The notes beneath the pieces were generated by a model that did no database searches, was not told where the DNA came from, and saw only the letters and a list, made by a program, of their open reading frames with translations. Below are positions 44,747 through 53,832 of a DNA stretch of 64,000 bases, one piece after another. How positions within the stretch are numbered: position 1 is the stretch's first letter; each line of letters starts with the position of its first letter. The position numbers and the translations under genes were made by a program. Location: NCBI RefSeq assembly GCF_008086165.1, contig NZ_VSKL01000005.1:1-64000 (forward strand), given 5' to 3'. The DNA comes from Algorimicrobium algoritergicola (lineage in GTDB: Bacteria; Bacteroidota; Bacteroidia; Flavobacteriales; Flavobacteriaceae).

Positions 44747-47062
44747 ATGAAACAACCAATCAAATTTATCTTCTTACTTGTCGGGATTCTGTTTTTTACA
44801 GTTACCGCATGTCAAGATGAGGTCATTGAAGAAACGCCTCCAAACGAACAAGAAATTATTCAGTCCGATTCCAATTTGGCTAACTTAATGCGAAACACAT
44901 CAGCAAACGATGGTAGTGTGGATAATATTCTTGATGGTTCGGATTGCTTTACAGTTAATTTACCTGTTACAATTGTGGCTAATGGTATTACCTTAACCAT
45001 TGAATCGCTTACTGATTTAAGTCTGTTGGAAGCTATTTTTGATGCCAGCAATACCGATGAAGACGATTTAGATTTCCTATTTCCAATAAGCATAATTTTA
45101 AACGATTATACCGAGATTGATATCGATTCAATAGAAGCCTTAGAAGCATTTATTGAATCCTGTATTTCAGATAATGACATAATAGAATGTGCTGATTTTG
45201 TGTACCCAATTTCCTTTTCCATTTATAACACCAGTTTTCAAATTATTGATACCGTTGTAATAGATAATGATTACGAATTATATATCTTTTTAGAAGGTTT
45301 AGATGATGGTAATAATGGTGCTGTTCTAACAAGCTTAAATTTTCCAGTGTCCATTCAATATACAAATGGTACAACGATTGAAGTTGCTAATAATCAAGCA
45401 TTAGAGGAAGCTATCAATGCGGCTAATGAAAACTGTTTTTATGATTGTGATCTTGATGATGTTATTGAAAATTTACAAGAATGTCATTGGAATATTGTGA
45501 GCTATAATAGTGACGATACCTTTATAGAATATGATGTGTTTTTCAACGATAATGGCACAGTAGAATTCATAATAGATTTTATAACGGTTGCTATTGGTGG
45601 AAACTGGAGTGCTGCTACAACCAATGAAGGTGTAGTGATTTCAATTTCAGAATTAACGGCTTATGCCGAAGCTTTAGAAGGCGATTGGTTAATTGAAAAC
45701 TGTAATGATGATAGAATGGTATGGACGCAACAAATAAATTCTGAAACGGTTGAAATGGTTTTGGAGCAAGACTGTCAAGAGAATCCATTTAGTTGTTTTG
45801 ACGATGTATCTATTACAGCTTGTGATTTTGATAACGACGGATTTGCAATTTTTGAACTGGAGACTCAAGTGTTAGGGAATGTTATTTGTACTGTGGATTT
45901 CACACCGTCATTTCATGTAACATTAGGAGATGCTGAAAATAATGTAAATGCCATAGCCCAACCGAATTCTTATTCAAATACCACAAACCCACAAACTGTT
46001 TATTTGAGAATTGAAGCTTTAAATGGTGATTTTCAGATTTACGAAATTGATTTAATACTAGAAAATTGTAGTGCCAATTGTTTAGAATCAGATATTGATA
46101 ACTATTTACAATCCTGTATTTGGAATGTGGTAAGTTATAATGGCGACGACCATTTAATTATGTATGAATTTGATTTTGTTTCAAATTCCGAAGTCATTGT
46201 TACAGGTAATGGGATGACTATTACTGCCTTTTGGTCTACTGAACAATCAGGAACTTCCGTAGCGCTTTTATTAAGTGGTGTAAATGGGCCAGATATTCAA
46301 GCTGTTAATGAGTATTGGTTGATTGTAGCTTGTGATGAAGACCGATTGGAAATGGTTACTGCCAATAATACAAACATGGTTATGGAACGTGATTGTCCAA
46401 CCTGTAATAACCCGGGTACTTTAACTAACGATTTAATAATTTATATGCCTTTTGGTAATGAGGTTCGAGATTTAATTGGAGGAACTGTTATTAACGATTT
46501 TAGTTTAACCGAAGATCGAGCAGGTAATGCAACATGTGCCGCTTTATTTGAAGGAAATGCTAATTTCTCTATTCCAGTTACAGCTCAAAACCAATTGGTT
46601 CAAGGCGATAATTTTTCTGTAAGTGTTTGGTTTAAAATGCAAAATACCACTGCAGGAAATTTTGAAACCATTTTCCAAAAAGGAAGCGTTAATTCCGAAG
46701 GGTTTCAATTGGCTGTTTACGATTTAAATACGCCTCTGGTAAGTGATACGACAAACGGTTATGGACTATGGGATAATGATTGGAATGGTGAAGTTGATGT
46801 GCAATGGGAAAACACAGATTGGCATCATTTGGTTGTTACGAGAGACTCAAATAATACCATACGATTATATAGAGATGGACAATTACGAAATATTGATGAA
46901 AACTCCACGTTCAATATTGATACAGATCCACTGAATGATTATTTTATTGGTCAATTTTTTACAGGACATTTAGATGATTTACGCGTGTACAAACGAACCT
47001 TAAGCCCTAATGATGTAGGTGATTTGTATAATCTTGAAGCAGATTGTTTTCAATGTCTATAA
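44747..47062 (+). CDS. Large repetitive surface lipoprotein with C-terminal LamG domain
   Basis: About 771 residues from the inner ATG; eight codons upstream are open but the signal peptide begins at MKQPIKF. Lipobox VTAC places the lipid Cys at 22. Three beta-rich units of about 75 residues (about 60-230) share phrases such as FPISI and FPVSIQYTNGT. Two longer units each begin C-x-WN-VSYN-DD, continue to WLI-C-DR and end MV-E-DC (about 230-350 and 445-555). A LamG/concanavalin-like domain (about 560-760) has VSVWFKMQN and WHHLVVTRD. It is very acidic. It is probably exposed at the cell surface and may bind glycans or proteins. It lies divergent from the ECF sigma gene. I do not recognise the repeats. 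Confidence 0.82.
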   Translation: MKQPIKFIFLLVGILFFTVTACQDEVIEETPPNEQEIIQSDSNLANLMRNTSANDGSVDNILDGSDCFTVNLPVTIVANGITLTIESLTDLSLLEAIFDASNTDEDDLDFLFPISIILNDYTEIDIDSIEALEAFIESCISDNDIIECADFVYPISFSIYNTSFQIIDTVVIDNDYELYIFLEGLDDGNNGAVLTSLNFPVSIQYTNGTTIEVANNQALEEAINAANENCFYDCDLDDVIENLQECHWNIVSYNSDDTFIEYDVFFNDNGTVEFIIDFITVAIGGNWSAATTNEGVVISISELTAYAEALEGDWLIENCNDDRMVWTQQINSETVEMVLEQDCQENPFSCFDDVSITACDFDNDGFAIFELETQVLGNVICTVDFTPSFHVTLGDAENNVNAIAQPNSYSNTTNPQTVYLRIEALNGDFQIYEIDLILENCSANCLESDIDNYLQSCIWNVVSYNGDDHLIMYEFDFVSNSEVIVTGNGMTITAFWSTEQSGTSVALLLSGVNGPDIQAVNEYWLIVACDEDRLEMVTANNTNMVMERDCPTCNNPGTLTNDLIIYMPFGNEVRDLIGGTVINDFSLTEDRAGNATCAALFEGNANFSIPVTAQNQLVQGDNFSVSVWFKMQNTTAGNFETIFQKGSVNSEGFQLAVYDLNTPLVSDTTNGYGLWDNDWNGEVDVQWENTDWHHLVVTRDSNNTIRLYRDGQLRNIDENSTFNIDTDPLNDYFIGQFFTGHLDDLRVYKRTLSPNDVGDLYNLEADCFQCL

Positions 47063-47092
47063 ACGGTTAGTTATTGGTTTTATTTTTAGTAG

Positions 47093-47124
47093 AAAAGAGT
47101 TGTCAATTATGGCAGCTCTTTTTT
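47093..47124 (+). terminator. Terminator of the lipoprotein gene
   Basis: A stem of about 12 bp with two G-T pairs (47093-47104 with 47111-47122), a 6-base loop and a T-run lie 30 bases after the stop. Confidence 0.75.
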
Positions 47125-47148
47125 ATGTAATTAAAATAACAGCATCGC

Positions 47149-47179
47149 TTTATTAATAGCAATCAAATCATTAAATTTG
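47149..47179 (+). promoter_or_regulatory. ffh promoter
   Basis: TAAATTTG (47172-47179) is a perfect -7 box and TTTA (47149-47152) lies 19 bases upstream. The ATG follows 23 bases later. Confidence 0.65.
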
Positions 47180-47202
47180 CATCTTTAAAAATCATAAGAA
47201 GT

Positions 47203-48531
47203 ATGTTTAATAATTTAAGTGAAAAGTTAGATAAAGCGTTACACGTATTAAAAGGTCATGGTAGTATTACGGAAGTAAACGTTGCCGAAACCTTAAAAGA
47301 AGTACGTAGAGCCCTTTTAGATGCCGATGTTAACTTTAAAATTGCTAAAGATTTTACCGTACGTGTAAAGGAAAAAGCACTTGGACAAAATGTATTAACA
47401 ACACTTCAGCCAGGCCAATTAATGGTTAAAATCGTTAAAGACGAATTAACCGAATTAATGGGTGGCGATGCAGAAGGTCTGAATTTATCAGGAACACCAA
47501 GCATTATTTTAATGTCTGGCTTACAAGGTTCTGGTAAAACAACCTTTTCTGGTAAACTGGCCAATTTTCTAAAAACTAAAAAAACCAAGAAGCCGTTATT
47601 AGTTGCCTGTGATGTGTATCGTCCTGCTGCTGTAGATCAGTTGCACGTTGTAGGTGATCAAATTGGTGTTGAGGTTTATAGTGATAAAGGCAATACAGAT
47701 CCAGTTGCCATTGCTCAAGCAGGTATTGCACATGCCAAAGCAAATGGTTTTAATGTGGTTATTATTGATACAGCTGGTCGTTTGGCAGTTGATGAAGTCA
47801 TGATGACCGAAATCTCCAACATCCATAAAGCCATCCAACCACAAGAAACCTTATTTGTTGTGGATTCTATGACAGGTCAAGATGCGGTGAATACAGCAAA
47901 AGCCTTTAATGATGTCTTAAATTTTGATGGTGTTATCCTGACTAAATTAGATGGTGATACCCGTGGTGGAGCTGCTATTTCTATTAAATCGGTTGTAAAT
48001 AAACCTATTAAGTTTATTGGTACTGGCGAAAAAATGGAAGCGATTGACGTTTTCTATCCATCGCGTATGGCTGATCGTATTTTAGGAATGGGAGATGTTG
48101 TGTCTCTTGTTGAAAGAGCTCAAGAACAATATGATGAAGAAGAAGCTAGAAAACTTCAGAAAAAAATTGCCAAAAACCAATTTGGGTTTGATGATTTCTT
48201 AAAGCAGATTCAGCAAATCAAGAAAATGGGTAATATGAAAGATCTTATCGGTATGATTCCTGGTGCAGGAAAAATGATGAAAGATATTGATATAGATGAT
48301 GATGCATTTAAAGGTATTGAAGCCATGATTCATTCCATGACACCTTTAGAAAGAACAAATCCATCTGTTATAAATGCTAGTAGGAAAAAACGAATTGGAC
48401 AAGGTTCAGGAACATCTGTTCAGGAGGTGAATCAGCTTTTAAAGCAATTTGACCAAATGGGTAAAATGATGAAAATGATGCAAGGTGGAAAAGGAAAAGC
48501 CATGATGCAAGCCATGAAAGGGATGAGGTAA
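47203..48531 (+). CDS. ffh: Signal recognition particle protein Ffh
   Basis: A 442-residue SRP GTPase. The N domain (about 1-90) precedes the G domain with GLQGSGKTTFSGK (about 105-117), VIIDTAGRLAVDE, TKLDGDTRGGAA and IGTGEKMEAIDVF. The Met-rich M domain (about 300-442) ends in GKMMKMMQGGKGKAMMQAM. It binds signal sequences and SRP RNA to target membrane proteins. It is monocistronic with its own promoter. The SRP RNA gene is not visible in this window. Confidence 0.97.
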   Translation: MFNNLSEKLDKALHVLKGHGSITEVNVAETLKEVRRALLDADVNFKIAKDFTVRVKEKALGQNVLTTLQPGQLMVKIVKDELTELMGGDAEGLNLSGTPSIILMSGLQGSGKTTFSGKLANFLKTKKTKKPLLVACDVYRPAAVDQLHVVGDQIGVEVYSDKGNTDPVAIAQAGIAHAKANGFNVVIIDTAGRLAVDEVMMTEISNIHKAIQPQETLFVVDSMTGQDAVNTAKAFNDVLNFDGVILTKLDGDTRGGAAISIKSVVNKPIKFIGTGEKMEAIDVFYPSRMADRILGMGDVVSLVERAQEQYDEEEARKLQKKIAKNQFGFDDFLKQIQQIKKMGNMKDLIGMIPGAGKMMKDIDIDDDAFKGIEAMIHSMTPLERTNPSVINASRKKRIGQGSGTSVQEVNQLLKQFDQMGKMMKMMQGGKGKAMMQAMKGMR

Positions 48532-48542
48532 TGTTCAGTTGC

Positions 48543-48566
48543 CAGTTTGCAGTAACAGTTTGCAGT
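48543..48566. repeat. Two direct 11-base repeats CAGTTTGCAGT
   Basis: Identical CAGTTTGCAGT copies at 48543-48553 and 48556-48566, just after ffh and before the four-helix-bundle gene. A related sequence in opposite orientation (about 49014-49034, AACTGGAAATTGCGACTG) lies after that gene, so the gene looks bracketed. Confidence 0.6.
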
Positions 48567-48603
48567 CCGGAATTTCAATAATATCTTATTAAATAGTAAT
48601 AAA

Positions 48604-48975
48604 ATGGATTTCAAAAAACTTTTAGCATATCAAAAAGCATTTGATTTAGCTATGGATATTTTTGAAATCTCGAAAAATTTTCCAAAAGAAGAAACATACG
48701 CATTGACAGATCAAATTAGAAGAAGTTCACGTTCTGTGAATGCTAATTTGGCAGAAGCTTATAGAAAGAGAGTTTATCCAAAACATTACAATAGCAAGCT
48801 AAGTGATGCTGATGCAGAGAATTCAGAAACAAATACATGGTTAGATTTTGCTTTAGCTTGTAATTATATTTCAAAAGAACAGCACATAGATTTATCAAAT
48901 GAAGGAATAGAAGTTGGTAAATTAATAAATTATATGATTAATAATCCTGGAAAATTCGGAGTCAATCCAGAATGA
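48604..48975 (+). CDS. Four-helix-bundle protein (S23 / 23S rRNA IVP family)
   Basis: A 123-residue protein that fits the S23/four-helix-bundle family first described in intervening sequences of 23S rRNA genes and related to Avd of diversity-generating retroelements. The hallmark segments are FKKLLAYQKAFDLA at the start, TYALTDQIRRSSRSVNANLAEAY (shown here as separate motifs TDQIRRSS and NLAEAY), and ETNTWLDFALACNYI. Here it is a free-standing gene inserted between ffh and folD and bracketed by short repeats. Its role is unknown; members may bind nucleic acid. Nothing resembling a retroelement lies nearby. Confidence 0.9.
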   Translation: MDFKKLLAYQKAFDLAMDIFEISKNFPKEETYALTDQIRRSSRSVNANLAEAYRKRVYPKHYNSKLSDADAENSETNTWLDFALACNYISKEQHIDLSNEGIEVGKLINYMINNPGKFGVNPE

Positions 48976-49044
48976 TTATTTAGTGAATTGAAAACTAAAA
49001 CCGCAAGAGTAAGAACTGGAAATTGCGACTGAAAACTATTATAT

Positions 49045-49923
49045 ATGGTCATACTAGACGGAAAAAAAGTAAGCAACGACATTAAAAATGAAATTGCTGA
49101 CGAGGTTAAAAAAATGAAGGCAAAAGGGGAGAAGGTTCCTCATTTGGCGGCTATTATTGTCGGAAACGATGGCGCTAGTTTAACCTATGTTGCTAGTAAA
49201 GTGAGAGCTTGTGAACGTGTTGGTTTTGAATCTACCATGGTGCGTTTATCCAATACAACTAGTGAGATTGAATTGCTGGATAAAATTCAAGATTTAAATG
49301 AAAACCCAGATATAGATGGTTTCATTATTCAATTACCACTTCCGCCTCAAATTAATACGCAAAAAGTTTTAATGGCTGTAAATCCAGATAAAGATGTGGA
49401 TGGTTTCCACCCGATGAATTTTGGTAAAATGGCCTTGGATATGTCAACGTTTATTCCTGCAACACCTTTTGGGATTTTGGAATTATTAGACAGATATAAT
49501 GTGGAGACCAAAGGAAAACATACCGTTGTTATTGGACGTAGTCATATTGTTGGTCGTCCAATGAGTATTTTAATGGGAAGAAAAGGATTTCCAGGAAACT
49601 CTACGGTAACATTAACGCATAGCCACACAAAAAATATTACGCAAATAACAAGTCAAGCCGATATTATTATAACAGCTTTAGGTCATCCAAATTATTTAAA
49701 AGCCGAAATGGTAAAGGATGATGTTGTCATTATTGATGTTGGAATTACACGTGTACCAGATGATAATTCGCCAAAAGGCTATATTATTACAGGCGATGTA
49801 GATTTTGAAAATGTGAGTAAAAAAGCAAGTTATATTACACCTGTTCCAGGAGGAGTTGGTCCTATGACGATTGCCATGTTGCTCAAAAATACCTTATTGG
49901 CTAGAGAACGACACATGCAATAA
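49045..49923 (+). CDS. folD: Methylenetetrahydrofolate dehydrogenase/cyclohydrolase
   Basis: A 292-residue bifunctional enzyme. TYVASKVRACERVGF contains the catalytic Tyr and Lys; DGFIIQLPLPPQ, the NADP-binding GRSHIVGRPMS and the C-terminal PVPGGVGPMTIAMLLKNT are FolD signatures. It interconverts 5,10-methylene-THF and 10-formyl-THF for purine and formyl-Met synthesis. It lies 17 bases before the next gene and may be co-transcribed with it. Confidence 0.97.
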   Translation: MVILDGKKVSNDIKNEIADEVKKMKAKGEKVPHLAAIIVGNDGASLTYVASKVRACERVGFESTMVRLSNTTSEIELLDKIQDLNENPDIDGFIIQLPLPPQINTQKVLMAVNPDKDVDGFHPMNFGKMALDMSTFIPATPFGILELLDRYNVETKGKHTVVIGRSHIVGRPMSILMGRKGFPGNSTVTLTHSHTKNITQITSQADIIITALGHPNYLKAEMVKDDVVIIDVGITRVPDDNSPKGYIITGDVDFENVSKKASYITPVPGGVGPMTIAMLLKNTLLARERHMQ

Positions 49924-49940
49924 AGACCTTATATTGCAAC

Positions 49941-50672
49941 GTGAATTTTTTACAAATCTTATTTATAAATTCTGGCAGATTACAATTTGGTAGCATAGAA
50001 CATGTATTACCAATTGGTCTGGCTATTCTATTTTGTAGTGTTCTCATTCGCTTTGCGCGTAAAAAATTATCTACTAACCAAAAACATCTAGTTTTTAAGT
50101 GGCTCGGTATTTTTGTTTCGCTGACCATTGTATTATTTCATGCGCACAAAATCAGTTTAGGTGGCTATGCTATATCTAAAGATTTACCCTTATTTCTATG
50201 TAGTTTTTTAGCCTTAATTATTCCCGTATTTACCTCTTGCAAAAAGTATTGGATGTATGAAATTCTTTTGTTTTGGATTATTGCCGGAACATTGCAAGGT
50301 GTTATTACGCCAGATATTGCTGAAGGGTTTCCTAGTTTAGACTATTTCAGGTATTGGATTGTTCATTTGGGTTTACTCACCATTATTTTTTATGCCACGT
50401 TCGTATTACATATGCGACCAAAATTTAAAAGTGTTATTAAGTCCTTTTTAGCATTGCAAGTTTATGTCGCTACCATAATGCTCATTAATTATGTGTTAAA
50501 TTCTAATTACTTCTATTTAAATAGAAAACCAGAATCCGCTTCGGCATTGGATTATTTAGGTGATTATCCGTATTATTTACTTGTTGTAGAATTAATATTA
50601 ATTCCGTTTTTCTTATTAATTTATTTACCGTTTTATTTAACACGTAAAAAAAAGAAACTTACTTCAGAATAG
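49941..50672 (+). CDS. TIGR02206/YwaF-like integral membrane protein
   Basis: A 243-residue protein with about six or seven membrane helices and a basic C-terminus (TRKKKK), matching the YwaF/TIGR02206 family of unknown function. Recognisable features are the N-terminal GSIEHVLPIGLAI, HKISLGGYAISKDLPLFLCS and the YFYLNRKPESASALDYLGDYP loop (in pieces, NYFYLNRKP and LDYLGDYPYY). It starts with GTG 17 bases after folD, and no in-frame ATG fits the first helix better. A transport or sensing role is possible but unproven. Confidence 0.8.
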   Translation: MNFLQILFINSGRLQFGSIEHVLPIGLAILFCSVLIRFARKKLSTNQKHLVFKWLGIFVSLTIVLFHAHKISLGGYAISKDLPLFLCSFLALIIPVFTSCKKYWMYEILLFWIIAGTLQGVITPDIAEGFPSLDYFRYWIVHLGLLTIIFYATFVLHMRPKFKSVIKSFLALQVYVATIMLINYVLNSNYFYLNRKPESASALDYLGDYPYYLLVVELILIPFFLLIYLPFYLTRKKKKLTSE

Positions 50673-50703
50673 AAACGGTGAGTTTATAGAATTTTTCAAG
50701 AAC

Positions 50704-51126
50704 TTATTTCGCAAACAATTGGCTCATATCTTTAAAAGCTTTGAACTCCAAAGCATTACCTGCCGGATCATAAAAAAACATAGTAGCTTGTTCCCCCACT
50801 TGCCCTTCAAAACGAATATAAGGCTCAATAACAAAATTGATATTTTTAGATTTTAAGTGTTCTGAAAATTCTTGAAAATCAGTCCAAGGCAAAACAACGC
50901 CATAATGTGGAACTGGAACCGATTTTCCATCCACAGAATTGGTATGTAATACCTCTTCAGATTTTGGTTTATAGTGAATAACTAATTGATGACCGAAGAA
51001 ATTAAAATCGACCCAATGGTCACTACTTCGGCCTTCTTCGCAGTTTAATACATCACGATAAAAAATACGACAAGCCTCCAAATTATGAACTGGAATAGCA
51101 ATATGAAAGGGTGAAATAGTGGACAT
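50704..51126 (-). CDS. VOC family (glyoxalase-like) protein
   Basis: A 140-residue protein of two beta-alpha-beta-beta-beta modules typical of the vicinal oxygen chelate superfamily. Likely metal ligands are H8 in PFHIAIPV, H94-region PHYGVVL and the C-terminal Glu in [12 protein letters not shown]. These proteins can be dioxygenases, isomerases or resistance proteins, and the substrate here is not predictable. It ends the minus-strand series that starts at the cupin, five bases after the pseudouridine synthase gene. Confidence 0.85.
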   Translation of the reverse strand: MSTISPFHIAIPVHNLEACRIFYRDVLNCEEGRSSDHWVDFNFFGHQLVIHYKPKSEEVLHTNSVDGKSVPVPHYGVVLPWTDFQEFSEHLKSKNINFVIEPYIRFEGQVGEQATMFFYDPAGNALEFKAFKDMSQLFAK

Positions 51127-51131
51127 ATAAC

Positions 51132-51896
51132 TTATCTTCTGGATTGTTTAGCGATTGTTTTATTGGCAAACGTTTTGTCTGAATCTACTAATAAACGGTT
51201 TAATTCCGTGAATTCTGATTTGGTAAATTCTCTATACTCACCAACAGGTATATCTAATTTAATATTCATTATCCGAATACGTTTCAGTGCTACAACTTCA
51301 TAAGTTAGATACTCACACATACGACGAATTTGTCTATTCAAACCTTGCGTTAATATAATTCTAAACTCATGAGTGCCTAGTTTTTCAACTTCACATTTTT
51401 TTGTTGTTTTATCTAGATCTTCTAAATAAATTCCTCGAGCCATATGTTGAATAAACGTTTGGGAGATCGGTTTGTCAACGGTTACAAGATATTCTTTATC
51501 ATGATTATTACTACCGCGTAATATTTTGTTTACAATATCGCCATCATCTGTCAAGAAGATTAAACCTTCACTAGGCTTGTCTAAACGACCAATAGGAAAA
51601 ATGCGCTTAGGGTATTTTATATAATCAATGATATTATCTTTTTCCACACGTGTATCTGTTGTACAAACTATGCCAACAGGCTTGTTAAAGGCCAAATAAA
51701 CAAACGGGTTGTCGTTGCCTTTTATTTCTTTACCATCTACTTCAACAACATCAGATTCTGATACTTTGGTCCCCATTTCTGGAACAACGCCATTAATGGT
51801 TACACGTCTTGCATCAATAAGTTTATCGGCAGCTCTACGTGAGCAATATCCAACTTCGCTTAAATATTTATTGAGTCTCGTTAATTTTTCTTCCAT
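51132..51896 (-). CDS. rluF: 23S rRNA pseudouridine synthase, RluF-like
   Basis: A 254-residue enzyme with an N-terminal S4 RNA-binding domain (about 5-60, [20 protein letters not shown]) and the RsuA-type catalytic motif [17 protein letters not shown] holding the catalytic Asp. [14 protein letters not shown] is the second family signature. It would convert a uridine of 23S rRNA to pseudouridine; the RluF label rests on general resemblance, and RluB/RsuA-type specificity is possible. A perfect -7 box ends only five bases before the ATG, suggesting a leaderless or nearly leaderless mRNA. Confidence 0.87.
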   Translation of the reverse strand: MEEKLTRLNKYLSEVGYCSRRAADKLIDARRVTINGVVPEMGTKVSESDVVEVDGKEIKGNDNPFVYLAFNKPVGIVCTTDTRVEKDNIIDYIKYPKRIFPIGRLDKPSEGLIFLTDDGDIVNKILRGSNNHDKEYLVTVDKPISQTFIQHMARGIYLEDLDKTTKKCEVEKLGTHEFRIILTQGLNRQIRRMCEYLTYEVVALKRIRIMNIKLDIPVGEYREFTKSEFTELNRLLVDSDKTFANKTIAKQSRR

Positions 51897-51900
51897 AGTG

Positions 51901-51908
51901 CAAAGATA
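51901..51908 (-). promoter_or_regulatory. -7 box of the pseudouridine synthase gene
   Basis: TATCTTTG on the minus strand, perfect TAnnTTTG, four bases upstream of the ATG at 51896. Transcription would start at or next to the start codon. The box lies between the two genes and any -33 element would fall in the end of the hydrolase gene. Confidence 0.6.
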
Positions 51909-51913
51909 TCATT

Positions 51914-52738
51914 TTAGCTTTTTAAAAACTCATAAATGTAATTGGATATACTATCGTCTATTAACGAATGTCCAAATCCTGTTGTGGTTATTAGTTTGCT
52001 GTTTTTTAGGCTGTTATTAATGGATAGTGCATCTTGATACGGAATGATAGTGTCTTTTTCATCGTGAATAATGAGCCCTTCTAAACTTAATGTTTCTAAA
52101 TATTTAGCGGTTGAGAAATTTTCAGGCTCTTCATTAAATCTATCTTTTGCTAGCTGATTAATGGCATTTACAGTGCGTTTGCTGAAGCCCATCATTTTGT
52201 AATAGCGATTTAAAACATCAGTGAATTCAGAAGGTGTGCCTAATAAAATCATCTTTTTTAAAGCTTTATAATCGCTGTTTGTTTGCGAAAAAACGGAAGC
52301 CATACCACCAACGGAATGACCAATAATAAAATCGGGCTTAAACTTTTTTGAAACAGCTTTTATAAATTCCGCATATAAAATAGCGTTAAATCGTTTGCTT
52401 CCAGATTTGCCATGAGCAGGTGCATCTAATGCAATAATGTTGTAACCTAATTTTCTCAAGGGTTCAATTAGATATTGCCATCTCGCAGCATTACTTTCCC
52501 AGCCGTGAGCCAATAGAATGGTGTTACCTTTTCCCAGCCATCTGTAGGTCATAACTGCCATGTTATTCACGGTTAGTTCTTCCCGGAAGGAGGTGCCTAA
52601 AAAATCAAACTGTTTTTCCGTTAGTCTACCACGTCTTGGTGTTGTAAATAAATATAAAGCCAAACGTGCAGCAGATTTTTTAGAAAATAATCCAATAACA
52701 TTTATAATAAAGCCGATGAGTTTTTGAATGATACTCAT
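51914..52738 (-). CDS. Alpha/beta hydrolase
   Basis: A 274-residue alpha/beta hydrolase fold protein. The oxyanion loop is AHGWESNAARW (about 77-87), the nucleophile elbow IIGHSVGGMAS has Ser near 141, the acid is in IIHDEKDTIIP and the catalytic His in TGFGHSLIDD. A hydrophobic N-terminal stretch could anchor it to the membrane. The substrate is unknown. Its ATG overlaps the stop of the cupin gene by four bases, so the two are coupled. Confidence 0.9.
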   Translation of the reverse strand: MSIIQKLIGFIINVIGLFSKKSAARLALYLFTTPRRGRLTEKQFDFLGTSFREELTVNNMAVMTYRWLGKGNTILLAHGWESNAARWQYLIEPLRKLGYNIIALDAPAHGKSGSKRFNAILYAEFIKAVSKKFKPDFIIGHSVGGMASVFSQTNSDYKALKKMILLGTPSEFTDVLNRYYKMMGFSKRTVNAINQLAKDRFNEEPENFSTAKYLETLSLEGLIIHDEKDTIIPYQDALSINNSLKNSKLITTTGFGHSLIDDSISNYIYEFLKS

Positions 52739-53100
52739 GGGTTTTCGCGATTAACTAAATCCATAGAAAAAGCAGGTTTACATATAGCCAAATAAACGCA
52801 AGGTTCTGTAAACGGATTGGAATATTGAACACGTGTGTTTTTATTTATTTTGATGGATTGTCCGGCTTCTAAAACAATTTCTTCGCCATCAATTATAAAC
52901 TGTTTTTTTCCTTTAATGATGAATGTGTATTCATCAAATTTAGGCGTTTGAAACGGTTCACTCCAGCCCGCAGGTGCTACCATGTGTGCAATGCTAATTT
53001 CTGAATTGCCATCGGTTGCTAACCCAAAATGTTCTTTAATTATCTTTCCATCAGGTGTTGGGAAAACGAATGGATTGTCCTGAACTTGATATGTTTTCAT
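52735..53100 (-). CDS. Small cupin-domain protein
   Basis: A 121-residue single cupin barrel. The two cupin motifs are degenerate: motif 1 around PKFDEYTFIIKGKKQFI and motif 2 around AGQSIKINKNTRVQYSNP. The usual His ligands are largely absent, so metal binding may be weak or lost and the role may be regulatory or binding. It is coupled by a four-base overlap to the hydrolase. Confidence 0.8.
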   Translation of the reverse strand: MKTYQVQDNPFVFPTPDGKIIKEHFGLATDGNSEISIAHMVAPAGWSEPFQTPKFDEYTFIIKGKKQFIIDGEEIVLEAGQSIKINKNTRVQYSNPFTEPCVYLAICKPAFSMDLVNRENP

Positions 53101-53245
53101 ACTTATTATTTTAAAGGTTTCGCTTAATTATATATTGCAAACTATTTTTAAGAGATACAAGTTGACCATCGCTAATATATGGTGCTTGGATGCAAATTGT
53201 GTTTTGCATTTTTTTAGTATTTAGTTGTCTAAAACTTCAAGAGAA

Positions 53246-53800
53246 TTAATCCCAGCCAATCATGAAATATTTAATTTTAGCTGTTTCTGGAATTTGTAAA
53301 GCTTCAATTTTAGCGTTAGAATCAAACTGCAAACTTGCTGGTAATTCTTTCTTATCGATCGTGAAAAAGGCATTGATTTCATTCACGAAAACAACCACAT
53401 TTTTAATGGTATTTTGAATACTTGAAATTTTATACTGCTTTTGAATATCACCAAATGTACTTTTCGTTGAAATGCCTTTTTCTGTTTTATAACGCGAATC
53501 TATCACTTTTATCGTGCTAATAGTTGCTGTGGGATCTATTGTTGTCACGGGGCTTAATACTAATAACGTATTTCCAGCTTTATCATAAATTTGGATGTCA
53601 GAATAGTCTTTCATATAAGCTTCGGTATTTGATAATTTCACAATAGAATCGTTTGGGAATATCATCTCCAAATCAGCAACTTTTGTGGAATCCGTTAGCA
53701 TTCCAATATTTTGGTTGCCAATTAAAAATGGATCTTGTTCTTTCGTGCAACTAGTGAATACGGCTGTAACTATAATTAGGCTTAAAATGATTTTTTTCAT
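53246..53800 (-). CDS. Uncharacterised lipoprotein
   Basis: A 184-residue protein with a type II signal peptide (lipobox FTSC, Cys18). The mature part is mostly beta strands with a repeated pattern of a strand, a turn and TIKVIDSRYKTEKGIST-like segments. I do not recognise a family. It ends in YFMIGWD. It is separated from its neighbours by gaps of about 30 and 145 bases, and its role is unknown. Confidence 0.78.
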   Translation of the reverse strand: MKKIILSLIIVTAVFTSCTKEQDPFLIGNQNIGMLTDSTKVADLEMIFPNDSIVKLSNTEAYMKDYSDIQIYDKAGNTLLVLSPVTTIDPTATISTIKVIDSRYKTEKGISTKSTFGDIQKQYKISSIQNTIKNVVVFVNEINAFFTIDKKELPASLQFDSNAKIEALQIPETAKIKYFMIGWD

Positions 53801-53832
53801 TTGGGTGTTATTTTTTTAATTGTGTTTTTAGT

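Noticed and set aside
48604-48975. Four-helix-bundle gene as part of a diversity-generating retroelement
   Set aside because: No reverse transcriptase, template repeat or variable target gene is in the neighbourhood.
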